Source: Thermoleophilales bacterium
GTDB lineage: Bacteria > Actinomycetota > Thermoleophilia > Solirubrobacterales > 70-9
NCBI GenBank assembly: GCA_020636955.1
Contig: JACJWY010000001.1
Span: 179,198 to 243,197, forward strand
Direction of reading: 5' to 3'
Length of the DNA: 64,000 nt
The translations under genes were made by a program, and so were the position numbers. The notes beneath the pieces were generated by a model. The model saw nothing but the letters and a program-made list of their open reading frames with translations. It searched no databases and was not told the origin of the DNA. Below are positions 47,875 through 57,663 of this stretch, one piece after another (position 1 is the first letter of the stretch; every line of letters begins with the position of its first letter).

Positions 47875-50800
47875 TCAGTCGACCCGGGCGACCGAGATGG
47901 CCAGCCGGCGCCCGTCGACCGTGACCTCGGGCGTGCCTGGCGCGGCAGCTTCGGCTGTGTCGCCGCCGAGCTCGATCGAGCGGGCCAGGACCTCACCGGT
48001 CAGGTATCCCTCGTGAGCGGCAGCGGCCTCGAGCAGATCGTCGTCCCCGGCGAGCGAGAGGGCGATGCGGTCGGTGATCTCCAGGCCGGCTTCCTTGCGG
48101 GCGTTCTGTACCGCGTGGACGATCTCGCGGGCCAGGCCCTCGCGGATCAAGTCCTCGTCGAGCTCCAGCGCCAGGGCGACCGCATGCCCGGATTCGGCTT
48201 CCACCTGGTAGCCCTCCAGCGGCTCCATGTTGAGCAGCAGGTCGTCGGCGGCCAGGGTGTGGTCCTTGCCGCCGATCGAGATCCCGATCTCTCCGCCGGC
48301 CTCGATCGTTTCGGCGACATGATTCGGATCGAGTCCGGCGACCGCGGCCGAGACCTGCGGCATCGACTTGCCGAAGCGGGGGCCGAGGGTGCGGAAGTTC
48401 GGCTTGACCAGATAACTGACCAGGTCCGACTGATCGGTAACGAACTCGAGCTCCTTCACGTTGAGCTCGGTCTTGATCAACTCGGCCTGGGTTGAGATCG
48501 CCTCGCGCTCGGCGTCGGTGGCGACCACCACCGCCCGGGCCAGCGGCTGGCGGACCTTCGCCTTGGCCTGGGCACGTGATGCCCTGCCCAGTTCCACGGT
48601 CTGGCGGGTCGCCGCCATGGCCGCCTCGAGCTCTTCGTCGCGGAGCCCTTCGGCCGGGGCCGGGAAATCACGAAGGTGGACCGAATCGGGCAGGCTGCCG
48701 AAATCGCCTTCGGCCCCGCCGACCAGGTTCTGGTGGATCTCCTCCGCGATGAAGGGAGTGAATGGGGCGAGCAGGGCGGCAACTTCAACCAGGCAATGGC
48801 GCAGGGTGGCGAAGGCGGCGGCGTCGCCCTCCCAGAAGCGGCGGCGTGAAAGTCGGACGTACCAGTTGGAAAGTTCCTCCACGTAATCGGCGATCGCCCG
48901 GCCGGCCGCGGTGCAGTCGAACTCGTCCATGCTTGCGGTGACAACCTTTACCGTTGCCTGCAGGCGGGAAACCGCCCAGCGGTCGAGGTCGGTCGGCTCG
49001 GTGGCGGGGTCCGGCCCGGTCGAGCTGTCAATGCCCTCGGCGTTCGCGTAGAGCACCCAGAACGAATAGGTGTTCCAGAGGGTGAGCAGAAAAGAACGAA
49101 GGGCTTCGGAAATCGCTTCGGTGGAGAAGCGGTACCCGGCCCAGGGCTGCTGGGCGGTGAACAGGTACCAGCGGAAAGCGTCGGCCCCGAACTCGTCCAG
49201 CACTTCCCAGGGTGAGACCACGTTGCCCTTCGACTTGGACATCTTCTGCCCCTCGCCGTCGAGGATCAGGCCGAGGCAGACACAGTTCCGGTAGCTGGGC
49301 TGATCGAAGAGCAGGGTGGACTCGGCAAGCAGTGTGTAGAACCAGCCGCGCGTCTGGTCGATGGCCTCGCAGATGTAGTCGGCGGGAAATCGCTGCTCGA
49401 ATTCCTCTTTGCCCTCGAAGGGATAGTGGAACTGCGCGAAGGGCATGGCACCCGAGTCGTACCAGGTGTCGATTACGCTGACCACCCGTTTCATCTCCCC
49501 GCCGCAGTCACAGGACCAGGTCACCTCGTCGATGAACGGGCGATGCAGATCCTCCGGCACCACGCCGGCCTTCTCTTCCAGTTCAGCGATTGAACCGGCG
49601 CAGAAGGTCTCGGCGCAGTCGGCGGCGGAGCATTCCCAGATCGGGAGGGGAGTGCCCCAGTACCGGTCGCGCGAGAGGGCCCAGTCGACGTTGTTCTCGA
49701 GCCAGCGGCCGAAGCGGCCCTCCTTGATGTGCTCCGGGTGCCAGCCGATCTGCTCGTTGCCGGCCAGCATCGCCCCGCGGGCCTCCGAGGTCTTGATGTA
49801 CCAGCTCGCTTTCGCGTAGTAGAGCAGCGGGGTGCCGCAGCGCCAGCAATGGGGATAGGAGTGCTCGTAGTCGCTGGCCCGGAACAGCCTGCCGTTTTCC
49901 CGCAGGTGATCGATCAGCCCGGCCGTGACCTCCGGATCCTTGACGAACTCGCCCTCGAAGCCGGCCACGCGACTGTCGAATTTGCCGTCGAGGCCGACCG
50001 GGTTGAAGAGGGTTCCCTCCGGCTCCCGGCTGGAGGGGTCATAGAGGCCATTCGCGATCGCCGCCCGATAATCATCTTCGCCAAAGGCCGGGGCGATGTG
50101 GACCATCCCGGTACCGTCGTCGGTGGTCACGAAATCACCGCTGATCACCTTGAAAACCCCGGAGTTCTCCGCCATTCCGGGGAAGGGCGCCTCGTAGGCG
50201 AGGCCGAGTAACTCCTGACCGGGGAGAGTTCGCTTTGGGCTGACCCCTTCGCCGAGCACCTTCTCGACCAGTTTGTCGGCAAGGATCAGAGTCTCGCCTT
50301 CGAAGTCGACCTCGGCGTAGGTCACCTCGGGGTCGACCGCCACTGCATAGTTGCCGGGGAGGGTCCACGGCGTGGTGGTCCAGATCAGGAGCGACGCGTC
50401 CCGACCAGTCAGCGGAAAGCGCACGTAGACGGACGGATCGACCACATCCCGGTAGCCCTGGGCCACCTCATGGGATGAAAGGGTGGTGCCGCAGCGCGGG
50501 CAGTAGGGGGAGACCCGGTGGCCTTCGTAGAGACGGTCGGAATCATGGAGTTCCTTCAGCGACCACCAGACCGATTCGATGTATTCGGAATCCATGGTCA
50601 CATAGGGGTCATCGAGATCGATCCAGAAACCGATCCGGTCGGTCAGCCGATTCCATTCCTCGACGTAGGTGAAGACCGATTCCCGGCAAAGCCGGTTGAA
50701 CTCTTCGATCCCGTATTCCTCGATCTCCTGTTTGGAGGAGATTCCGAGCTGCTTTTCGACCTCCAGCTCGACCGGAAGTCCGTGGCAGTCCCAACCGGCC

Positions 50801-51051
50801 TTTCTCGGCACGCGGTAGCCGCGCATCGCCCGATACCGGGGGTAGATGTCCTTGAAGACCCGGCTCAGGACATGGTGAGAGCCCGGACGACCGTTGGCCG
50901 TGGGCGGACCTTCATAAAAGCTCCATACCTCGGCGCCCTCGCGTTGCTCGAGCTGCCGCTCGAAGACCCGGTCCCGCTTCCAGCCCTCGTTGATCCGCTC
51001 CTCCATCGCGGGGAAGGACTGCTTGGGGTCAACCGGGCTAAAAGACGACAT
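47875..51051 (-). CDS. ileS: Isoleucyl-tRNA synthetase
   Basis: The 1058-residue protein has the class I synthetase layout. The HIGH-region motif reads PPTANGRPGSHHVLSRVFKD, with GSHH in place of HIGH, as in actinobacterial enzymes. RKAGWDCHGLPVELEVEK follows, then the editing domain (LIWTTTPWTLPGNYAVAV, DDGTGMVHIAPAFGEDDY), and QKMSKSKGNVVSP is the second signature. The anticodon-binding domain and a C-terminal part complete the protein. It charges tRNA-Ile and edits valine. This branch is the long form often tolerant to mupirocin. It is a single-copy essential gene and a good phylogenetic marker. Confidence 0.95.
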   Translation of the reverse strand: MSSFSPVDPKQSFPAMEERINEGWKRDRVFERQLEQREGAEVWSFYEGPPTANGRPGSHHVLSRVFKDIYPRYRAMRGYRVPRKAGWDCHGLPVELEVEKQLGISSKQEIEEYGIEEFNRLCRESVFTYVEEWNRLTDRIGFWIDLDDPYVTMDSEYIESVWWSLKELHDSDRLYEGHRVSPYCPRCGTTLSSHEVAQGYRDVVDPSVYVRFPLTGRDASLLIWTTTPWTLPGNYAVAVDPEVTYAEVDFEGETLILADKLVEKVLGEGVSPKRTLPGQELLGLAYEAPFPGMAENSGVFKVISGDFVTTDDGTGMVHIAPAFGEDDYRAAIANGLYDPSSREPEGTLFNPVGLDGKFDSRVAGFEGEFVKDPEVTAGLIDHLRENGRLFRASDYEHSYPHCWRCGTPLLYYAKASWYIKTSEARGAMLAGNEQIGWHPEHIKEGRFGRWLENNVDWALSRDRYWGTPLPIWECSAADCAETFCAGSIAELEEKAGVVPEDLHRPFIDEVTWSCDCGGEMKRVVSVIDTWYDSGAMPFAQFHYPFEGKEEFEQRFPADYICEAIDQTRGWFYTLLAESTLLFDQPSYRNCVCLGLILDGEGQKMSKSKGNVVSPWEVLDEFGADAFRWYLFTAQQPWAGYRFSTEAISEALRSFLLTLWNTYSFWVLYANAEGIDSSTGPDPATEPTDLDRWAVSRLQATVKVVTASMDEFDCTAAGRAIADYVEELSNWYVRLSRRRFWEGDAAAFATLRHCLVEVAALLAPFTPFIAEEIHQNLVGGAEGDFGSLPDSVHLRDFPAPAEGLRDEELEAAMAATRQTVELGRASRAQAKAKVRQPLARAVVVATDAEREAISTQAELIKTELNVKELEFVTDQSDLVSYLVKPNFRTLGPRFGKSMPQVSAAVAGLDPNHVAETIEAGGEIGISIGGKDHTLAADDLLLNMEPLEGYQVEAESGHAVALALELDEDLIREGLAREIVHAVQNARKEAGLEITDRIALSLAGDDDLLEAAAAHEGYLTGEVLARSIELGGDTAEAAAPGTPEVTVDGRRLAISVARVD

Positions 51052-51101
51052 GAGCAGGGGAGTTTATGAAAGGCGGGTGCCTGCCCGGTGACAGATCGGA
51101 C

Positions 51102-51107
51102 TAGTCT
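51102..51107 (+). promoter_or_regulatory. -10 element TAGTCT, leaderless start for 51114
   Basis: TAGTCT is followed by 6 bases and the ATG at 51114. Confidence 0.57.
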
Positions 51108-51113
51108 GGAGCG

Positions 51114-52835
51114 ATGGACTCGCTGGACTTGAGGGACAAGGTGGTTCTGGTCACCGGTGGTGCGAGGGGAATCGGTTTCGAAACCGCACGCCTGGCCCGT
51201 GAGCAGGGAGCGAGAGTGGCCCTGGTCGATCTGGATCCCGGCATTGTCGGCGAGTCGGCCGAGGCCCTCGGCGGCGACACGCTCGGGCTCGCCGCCGATG
51301 TCACCGACCTGCGACAGGTGGAAAGCGCCGTGTCGGAAACCATCGGCAAGTTCGGCCGGATCGACATCGTGCTCGCCAGCGCCGGCATCACGCCCCCGAA
51401 GACCACGGTCCGGGCGATCGATCCGGTGATCTGGGAAAAGGTCATCGAGGTCAACGTGATCGGCGTCTACAACACGGTGAAGGCGACGATCGAACCGGTG
51501 ATCGAAAGCGGCGGACACATGGTCCTGATCGCCTCCGTCTACGCCACCGCCAACGGAGTCATCAACACCTCCTACGCCGCATCGAAGGCGGGCGTCGAGG
51601 CGTTGGGCAGATCGCTTCGGGTCGAATTGGAACCGCATGGTGCCTCGGCCGGAGTCGCCTATTTCGGCTTTGTCGAAACCGACCTGATCGGCGAGATCTT
51701 CGACAATGAACTAGCCGACGCTTTCCGGGCCGAGATCGCCCCGGCCTTCCTGACCAGGAAGATGCCGGTCGGCCAGGCGGCGCAGGCGTTGATCGATGGA
51801 TTTCGGAGCAGGGCTCCCCGAATCATCGAGCCGCCGGCCTGGCGTGCGCCGATCCTCATGCGCGGGCAGGTCGGTCCGATCAGCGACCGGCAGCTGGAGC
51901 GAAACCCCAGGGCCGGCGAGTTCATCAGGCAGTTCGAAGAGCGGGACATCGGACCCGAAGCCGCTCCGGTCAATCCGCCGGTCAAGTCGGGTGACCCGTA
52001 TGCGCTCGGGGGCAAGACGGTGCTGGTGACAGGAGGCGCGCAGGGCATCGGCCTGGAGATTGCCCGCCAGGCTCATGGCCGTGGTGCATCTGTCGCAATC
52101 CTCGACCTGGATCAGGACGCTGCCGACGCCGCTGCGCAGAAGATCGGTCCAAGAGCGGCCGGTTTCGCCTGCGATGTGACCTCACAGGAGGCCCTCGACC
52201 GGGCTTTCTCCGGGACCCGCGAGAGGTTCGGCCGGATCGACGTGGTCGTGGCCAACGCCGGCATCGGGCCCACGCAGATCGGCCCGATCAGGACCGAAGG
52301 AAGCGAGCAATGGAACCGGATCTACGGGGTCGACCTGCTCGGCGTCTGGCGGACGGTCCGGACCGGTCTCGAGGATGTGATCGCAAACGGCGGCCAGTTC
52401 GTTCTGGTTTCTTCCTCTTACGCCTTCATGAACGGCGTCATGAATTCGGCATACGCGACTGCCAAGGCAGGAGTCGAGGCGTTCGGCCGCGGACTTCGGG
52501 CCGAACTGACCCCGCTCGGAGCTTCGGCGACGGTGGCCTACTTCGGCTGGATCGACACCGAACTTGTCGCCGGGGCCTTCGAGGACCCCCTGATCCAGCG
52601 CATCCGGGAAGATGTGACCCCCGGCTGGATGACCAGAACGGTGCCCGTTTCCAAAGCAGGCAAGGTCGTGATCGAGGCGCTCGAAAGCCGCCAGCCGCGG
52701 GCGATCGCCCCGACCGAGTGGAAGGGGCTCTTCTACGTCCGCGGACTGATCGGGCCGGCCTTCGACAAGCGGCTCGACGAGGATGAGGCGATCGCCGAGA
52801 TCGTTCCGCAGGCCGAAGACCGGGCGGGCAGCTAG
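51114..52835 (+). CDS. Tandem double SDR oxidoreductase
   Basis: The 573-residue protein holds two complete classical SDR domains. Domain 1 (about 8-285) has VVLVTGGARGIGFETARLA, LASAGIT, and SYAASKAGVEALGRSLR (Tyr-x3-Lys). Domain 2 (about 300-565) has TVLVTGGAQGIGLEIARQA, VANAGIG, and AYATAKAGVEAFGRGLR. The two domains are clearly related along their length (AYFGFVETDL versus AYFGWIDTEL), so they arose by duplication and fusion. Both keep cofactor and catalytic residues. SDRs normally assemble as dimers or tetramers; a fused pair can form an internal dimer or carry out two steps. The substrate is unknown. Confidence 0.88.
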   Translation: MDSLDLRDKVVLVTGGARGIGFETARLAREQGARVALVDLDPGIVGESAEALGGDTLGLAADVTDLRQVESAVSETIGKFGRIDIVLASAGITPPKTTVRAIDPVIWEKVIEVNVIGVYNTVKATIEPVIESGGHMVLIASVYATANGVINTSYAASKAGVEALGRSLRVELEPHGASAGVAYFGFVETDLIGEIFDNELADAFRAEIAPAFLTRKMPVGQAAQALIDGFRSRAPRIIEPPAWRAPILMRGQVGPISDRQLERNPRAGEFIRQFEERDIGPEAAPVNPPVKSGDPYALGGKTVLVTGGAQGIGLEIARQAHGRGASVAILDLDQDAADAAAQKIGPRAAGFACDVTSQEALDRAFSGTRERFGRIDVVVANAGIGPTQIGPIRTEGSEQWNRIYGVDLLGVWRTVRTGLEDVIANGGQFVLVSSSYAFMNGVMNSAYATAKAGVEAFGRGLRAELTPLGASATVAYFGWIDTELVAGAFEDPLIQRIREDVTPGWMTRTVPVSKAGKVVIEALESRQPRAIAPTEWKGLFYVRGLIGPAFDKRLDEDEAIAEIVPQAEDRAGS

Positions 52836-52836
52836 C

Positions 52837-54318
52837 TCAGCGGCGCTCCTTCTTCGCCGGCTTAACCTTGATGTTCGATGCGGCCCTGAACTTGCCCGAG
52901 CTTGCGGTGATCTTCGCCTTGCCCCGGGCCTTCCTGGTCAGGTTGACCGTGATCTTCTTCACGGTCTTGCCTGATCCGACGGTCAACTTCACCTTGCGCT
53001 GAACCTTGACCTTTCCGTTCGAGGACTTCAGGTTCACGGTCACCGATATCGGCTTGCCGGCCCCGACGCTCACAGCCAGCTGGAGCACCTTCTTCTTGCC
53101 GGCTTTCACCGTTGCCTTTTTCGGGCTGAGGGTGATCTTGCGGAGCTTTGCGAAGGGCTCCGGAGTGACGATCGGAGTGCAGTCGGGCGGGGTCCCTTCG
53201 GTGCCTTCCGGGCAGACCGGGATGTCAACACAGTTGTCCGGAGCTATTCCGGTCTGACCCTCGGGGCAGACCTGGGCCGGGCAGCGCGGGCTTCCATCCG
53301 GGCTCGCTATCCCGTTGTTGCAGAGATACGCCGCCAGGGTGATCGGCGAGGGCGTGTTGTAGGAGTCGGCCCCCTCTTCGATCAGTTTTGCGTAGAAGGG
53401 GTCGGTGTCCTGGGCGAGATCGTGATCCGAACCCCAGACGTACAGCTGATAGCCGTCATGGTCGGTCCAGGGCTTGAGAATCGGGACCGTACGGAGCCAG
53501 TTGCCGGAGAGCTTGAAGTAGTCCGGCGGTTCGATCGCGACCGGGGTCGGGGTGATCGGCTGGCCGTTGATGTAGGCAAGCGACGCGTCCTGGCTGCCGC
53601 TGTACGACTTGTGTTCGGGCCGGGCCAGGTGCATCGCGTCGAGCATCTCCTGGCCGAAGGAGTTGATGATCACGTTCTCGTCGTGGCCGGGATGCGCGGC
53701 GAGGATGCCGGCCATCGTGGCCGCGGTGTTGTCGATGTCTTCCTGGCTCAGAGCGCCGACCTGCTTCAGCTCGATATTGATCGGCGTGTCCGGAAACGCA
53801 TCGAGGACCTCGTCGAAGGTCGGGATCTTGAAGTCGTTCGGCGCGAATCCGGTCGGTGGCGGTACGTCCCCCGTGGCCACCCCCCGCCACGGAGTGGTCG
53901 AAGAACCGTCATGCGGGCTCCACTTGTAGGCGAAATCGAGGGTCTTCAGCTGGGCCAGGGTCAGGTCGGTGATGTCGTGTTTGCCGCCGAACATGTCGTC
54001 GGTCAGGTCCGAGTTCTTGCGGGCATCGAGATCGTGCGAAAGGACGATGTGGCCGTCAGCGGTCACGTAGGCGTCCATGTCGATCATGTCGGCCCCAAGG
54101 TTCATCGCCGATTTGTAGGCGAAGAGGGTGTTCGGCGGGAAGTCCCATTCGCCACCCTGATGGGCCATCAGGATGAATCCCTTGTCCTGCCAGTAGTCGG
54201 TCGGCGGAGGAATCGGATCACGGTCGCTCGGGACCGCAGCACTGGCCGCACCCGCGGTCACGAACATCATGGCCAGCAAGGTGGTCATGGTGGCAAGAAC
54301 AAGTTTCTTCAAGATCAT
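52837..54318 (-). CDS. Secreted glycerophosphodiester phosphodiesterase with cationic C-terminal module
   Basis: The ATG at 54318 follows a CAGGGGAA ribosome site and opens a signal peptide (LVLATMTTLLAMMFVTAGAASA). The GDPD domain begins ILMAHQGGEWDFPPNTLFAY (His of the first motif; usual Arg-Gly changed to Gln-Gly), then DMIDMDAYVTADGHIVLSHD, and has IPTFDEVLDAFP with INIELKQ. The family hydrolyses glycerophosphodiesters to glycerol-3-phosphate and an alcohol; here it acts outside the cell. The last 110 residues are a Lys-rich beta module ending KARGKAKITASSGKF and NIKVKPAKKERR, which is shared with the phosphoesterase at 61509. Confidence 0.86.
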   Translation of the reverse strand: MILKKLVLATMTTLLAMMFVTAGAASAAVPSDRDPIPPPTDYWQDKGFILMAHQGGEWDFPPNTLFAYKSAMNLGADMIDMDAYVTADGHIVLSHDLDARKNSDLTDDMFGGKHDITDLTLAQLKTLDFAYKWSPHDGSSTTPWRGVATGDVPPPTGFAPNDFKIPTFDEVLDAFPDTPINIELKQVGALSQEDIDNTAATMAGILAAHPGHDENVIINSFGQEMLDAMHLARPEHKSYSGSQDASLAYINGQPITPTPVAIEPPDYFKLSGNWLRTVPILKPWTDHDGYQLYVWGSDHDLAQDTDPFYAKLIEEGADSYNTPSPITLAAYLCNNGIASPDGSPRCPAQVCPEGQTGIAPDNCVDIPVCPEGTEGTPPDCTPIVTPEPFAKLRKITLSPKKATVKAGKKKVLQLAVSVGAGKPISVTVNLKSSNGKVKVQRKVKLTVGSGKTVKKITVNLTRKARGKAKITASSGKFRAASNIKVKPAKKERR

Positions 54319-54374
54319 TTCCCCTGTATCGAGCGGCCCGCCATCGGCGCCGCCATGGTTGCTCCCTGAAACAC

Positions 54375-54380
54375 AGTGTA
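54375..54380 (-). promoter_or_regulatory. -10 element TACACT for the glycerophosphodiesterase gene
   Basis: On the reverse strand TACACT lies 57 bases before the ATG at 54318, and GTGACA (54400-54405) is a possible -35 at 19 bases. The leader of about 50 bases carries the ribosome site. Confidence 0.45.
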
Positions 54381-54429
54381 TTGACGACCGATTCGAAAAT
54401 GTCACCGGGACGTAACTGACCGTGGAAGC

Positions 54430-54435
54430 TAGAGT
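54430..54435 (+). promoter_or_regulatory. -10 element TAGAGT, leaderless start for 54442
   Basis: TAGAGT is followed by 6 bases and the ATG at 54442. Confidence 0.57.
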
Positions 54436-54441
54436 CGGATC

Positions 54442-54681
54442 ATGAGCATCGATCCCGAATACGTCGTCCGCATAGCCAAACTCGAGCAGAAGGTGAGCGA
54501 GCTCTACAAACACCTGGGGATCGAGGAACCTTCCGGCAACGAGGCCCTTTCACCCGAGGTCATGGCTCTGCTCCAGCAGAACAACACGATCGAAGCGATC
54601 AAGGTCCACCGCGAACAGACCGGCCTCGACATGGCCGCCGCTAAAGCCGCAATCGACGAGTACCTGTCAAACGGCGGCTGA
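54442..54681 (+). CDS. Small protein with ribosomal L7/L12 C-terminal-like domain
   Basis: The 79-residue protein has an N-terminal helix (VVRIAKLEQKVSELYKHLGI) and then a sequence much like the L7/L12 C-terminal domain helices: VMALLQQNNTIEAIKVHREQ followed by TGLDMAAAKAAIDEYL. In L7/L12 the IEAIKxxRE..G...AK..V region binds translation factors. This protein lacks the L7/L12 dimerisation domain and hinge, so it is not the ribosomal protein. Similar stand-alone proteins occur in actinobacteria without known role. Confidence 0.7.
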   Translation: MSIDPEYVVRIAKLEQKVSELYKHLGIEEPSGNEALSPEVMALLQQNNTIEAIKVHREQTGLDMAAAKAAIDEYLSNGG

Positions 54682-54708
54682 CTTCGGCAGGCCGGATCGG
54701 GGTCCGGG

Positions 54709-57630
54709 TCAGGGGCGGGTGGCTTCTTCGAGGAGGTAGATGAAGGAGCCGTAGGGTTTGCCGGTCGCTCTTTCGAGGCCGACCTCGCAGGTGCGGTTGG
54801 AGGAGACATACTTGCCGGTCGGCTCCGATTTGACCTCGGCTGCTTCTTCGGCGGTGGCGCTGGCGGTCAGCTCCGGGTGGAGCAGACCGCGATCGCCGGC
54901 GAAACCGCAACAGGTCGCGTTGTCGGGAACCTCGACGTCTTCAGCCAGGGCGCCGGCGATTCGGGTCAGCGACCGTTCCAGGCCCAGGTGCTTTCCGGAG
55001 CAAGTCGGGTGGACGGTTACCGAGTCGGCCTTCCTCGTCACCTCGAGGCCGGGAAGCAGGAACTCCTCGGCCCACTGGACCGAATCGATGATGGTCAGCT
55101 CGGCGTGGCGGGCGGCATTCTCCTCGCTCAGTACTCCCTCGCCGAAATCCATCAGTCCGTGGCCGCAGGAGGAAGCGTCGATCACAAGCGGCAGGGTGCC
55201 GCCGCCGGTCCAGCGCCAGATCCGCTCTACCGTCTGGTTGGCCTTGAAGCTGTGGGCGTCCTTGTAGCCCTTCGAGCTCCAGGGCACCGAGCAGCACGTG
55301 CCGCCGATGTCCGGGGGGATCCAGACCGGCTTCCCGGCCCGGTCGGACACCTCGACCATTGCCTCGGGCAGGCTCATCCCGGGGTCATCACCGGAGCGGC
55401 CGAACATGCGATTGATGCAGGCCGGCATGTAAACGGCGGCCGCCCCGTGGGAAGTGGTCTGCGGCAGCTTCGGTTGGGCGGCCGGCGGCATGTCCTCGCC
55501 CCATTCGGGGATCAGGTCTCCGCTCATCGCCTTGCGGGCAGCCCGGGTCAGGCCCCGCATCGCGCCGTCCGAGGTGACGCTCGAAACCGCGCCTCCGAGC
55601 TTGAGCCCGGTCCGGGCCAGCTTCTCAATCCGGTCCCAGCGGCGGGCCGCACGCAGGGCCATCTTCTCTGCCGCCGGGCTGTGCTGCTTTGCCCGGAAGC
55701 CCTTGATGAACTTGCCGGTGTCGATTCCGACCGGGCAGGCCAGCAGGCAGGATCCATCGGCGGCGCAGGTCTCGATCGCGTCGTATTCGAATTCCCGGAG
55801 CAGGGCCCGCCGGACCGGGGTGTCCTCGCCCTGCCGGACCATTTCCCGTCGCAGCACGATCCGCTGCCTGGGGGTGGTGGTCAGGTGGCGGCTCGGGCAG
55901 ACCGGCTCGCAGAATCCGCACTCGACGCAGGCGTTCGCAACCCCTTCGATCGAGGGGGTCGTCTTCAGGTTCTGGAGGTGGGCCTGCCCGTCCCGGGTCA
56001 GGATCGAACCGGGGTTGAGTGCGTTCTCCGGGTCGGCCAGTTCTTTCGCTCGCCACATGAAGGCGACCGCCTGCTCGCCCCATTCGAGTTCGACGTAAGG
56101 GGCCATGTTTATGCCCGTGCCGTGCTCGGCCTTCAGCGAACCGTCGTACTTTTCGCAGATCAGCTTGACCAGCTCGTTCATGAACACCTCGTAGCGCTCG
56201 GTGTCCTCGGGATTGGAGAAATCCGGGGTCAGCATGAAGTGCAGGTTGCCGGCGGAGGCATGTCCCGCTACTCCGGCCAGGAAGCCGTGCTCGGCCAGCA
56301 TCCCGCGAAGCTCCACGGCGGCCTCGGCGATCCGGGACGGAGGAACGCAGACATCCTCGATGATCAGGGCGGTGCCGGGCAGGCGCATTTTGCCGATCAG
56401 CCCATGCAGCCCTTCGCGCACCTTCCAGTTGATCTCGACCGACTCTTCATCCCGGGCGAAGCTGGCGGGCAGGATCAGCTTCTCCGCGTCGACGATCTCC
56501 AGCGCCTTCGCTTCTTGCGCGTCAAGGGCAGTGTCATCGGGGCCGCCGAATTCGACCAGGAGCGCGGCCGATTCGGGATCGAGTTCGCGGAAATACTCGG
56601 GGGCCCCGGGCATGTTCCAGCCCGCCGTGATCAGGGCCGGCGCGACCATCAGCTCGACCGCCGTGGCACCGGCTGCGACCAGATCGGGCACCGGGTCCAC
56701 CGCGGTCTGGATGTCCGGGAAGTGAAGCCAGGCCGTGGTCGTGACCTTGGGCAATTCGACCGTTTCGAAGGTTACGCTGGCGACGAACGCGAGGGTCCCT
56801 TCCGAGCCGATGATCAAGCGGCGGAAGATCTCCACCGGGGTCTCGCCATCCAGGAAAGCGCAGAGCCGGTAGCCGGTTGTGTTCTTGATCTCGAACTTGT
56901 GGCGTATCCGGTCGACCAGGGCCTGGTCGGCGAGGATCTCCTCCCGGATCTTCATCAGGCCTTCCGCGAGTTGCGGCTCTTTCGTCGCGAACTCTTCCTC
57001 AGCCCCCTCGGCTTCGGTATCGATCATGGTTCCGGAGGGCAAGACGAAGGTCATGCCGGTGACCGTCTGGTAGGAGTCATAGGTGACCCCGCAACGCATT
57101 CCGCCGGAGTTGTTGTTGACCACGCCGCCGACCGTGGCTATGTCGGTGGAGGCCGGGTCCGGGCCAAGTTTGCGGCCAAACGGGGCCAGTACCTTGTTGG
57201 CATGGCCGAGGATCGTGCCGGGGCCGACCCGGGCCTTCAGGCCGCCGTCAATTACTTCGACACCGGTGAAGTGCTTGCGCACGTCGATCAGGATTCCCTC
57301 GGTCTGGCCCTGGCCGTTGAGGCTGGTGCCGCCGGAACGGAAGGTGACCGGAATTCCCTCGCGCCGGCCGAACTCGAGAACCCTGGCAACGTCGCCGGCA
57401 TCGTGAGCCATAACCACGGCCTTCGGCAGCATCCGGTAGGGGCTCGCGTCGGAGGCGTAACGGATCAGGTCGGTTGCCCGCCCGAGCAGCTTCTCCTCCC
57501 CGAGCAGGGTTCTCAGCTGCGATCGAAGGGGTTCGGGTGTGCCCCCGGCGACCCAGTCGGGAGCGCGATCAAAGGCCGGTTCGCTCGGCTCCGGGCTGAT
57601 CTTCAGTACATCCGGTTCGAGCAGTGGCAT
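54709..57630 (-). CDS. FAD-linked oxidoreductase with Fe-S and CCG domains (D-lactate dehydrogenase-like)
   Basis: The 973-residue protein joins an FAD_binding_4 domain (VTFRSGGTSLNGQGQTEG, FGRKLGPDPASTDIATVGG), an FAD oxidase C-terminal domain and two 4Fe-4S motifs (CVECGFCEPVCPS and CAADGSCLLACPVG). It ends with a CCG domain (GGTCCSVPWSSKG, ATCCGFAGDRGLL). This is the YdiJ/Dld-type membrane-associated oxidase of D-2-hydroxyacids, feeding electrons to quinone. It follows the decarboxylase-like gene by 33 bases, so the pair may turn a 2-hydroxyacid into a 2-oxoacid and then an aldehyde. The GGGAG ribosome site precedes the ATG. Confidence 0.88.
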   Translation of the reverse strand: MPLLEPDVLKISPEPSEPAFDRAPDWVAGGTPEPLRSQLRTLLGEEKLLGRATDLIRYASDASPYRMLPKAVVMAHDAGDVARVLEFGRREGIPVTFRSGGTSLNGQGQTEGILIDVRKHFTGVEVIDGGLKARVGPGTILGHANKVLAPFGRKLGPDPASTDIATVGGVVNNNSGGMRCGVTYDSYQTVTGMTFVLPSGTMIDTEAEGAEEEFATKEPQLAEGLMKIREEILADQALVDRIRHKFEIKNTTGYRLCAFLDGETPVEIFRRLIIGSEGTLAFVASVTFETVELPKVTTTAWLHFPDIQTAVDPVPDLVAAGATAVELMVAPALITAGWNMPGAPEYFRELDPESAALLVEFGGPDDTALDAQEAKALEIVDAEKLILPASFARDEESVEINWKVREGLHGLIGKMRLPGTALIIEDVCVPPSRIAEAAVELRGMLAEHGFLAGVAGHASAGNLHFMLTPDFSNPEDTERYEVFMNELVKLICEKYDGSLKAEHGTGINMAPYVELEWGEQAVAFMWRAKELADPENALNPGSILTRDGQAHLQNLKTTPSIEGVANACVECGFCEPVCPSRHLTTTPRQRIVLRREMVRQGEDTPVRRALLREFEYDAIETCAADGSCLLACPVGIDTGKFIKGFRAKQHSPAAEKMALRAARRWDRIEKLARTGLKLGGAVSSVTSDGAMRGLTRAARKAMSGDLIPEWGEDMPPAAQPKLPQTTSHGAAAVYMPACINRMFGRSGDDPGMSLPEAMVEVSDRAGKPVWIPPDIGGTCCSVPWSSKGYKDAHSFKANQTVERIWRWTGGGTLPLVIDASSCGHGLMDFGEGVLSEENAARHAELTIIDSVQWAEEFLLPGLEVTRKADSVTVHPTCSGKHLGLERSLTRIAGALAEDVEVPDNATCCGFAGDRGLLHPELTASATAEEAAEVKSEPTGKYVSSNRTCEVGLERATGKPYGSFIYLLEEATRP

Positions 57631-57663
57631 CGCGGGCTCCCGTCAGGTCGTTCGTTCGGTTTT

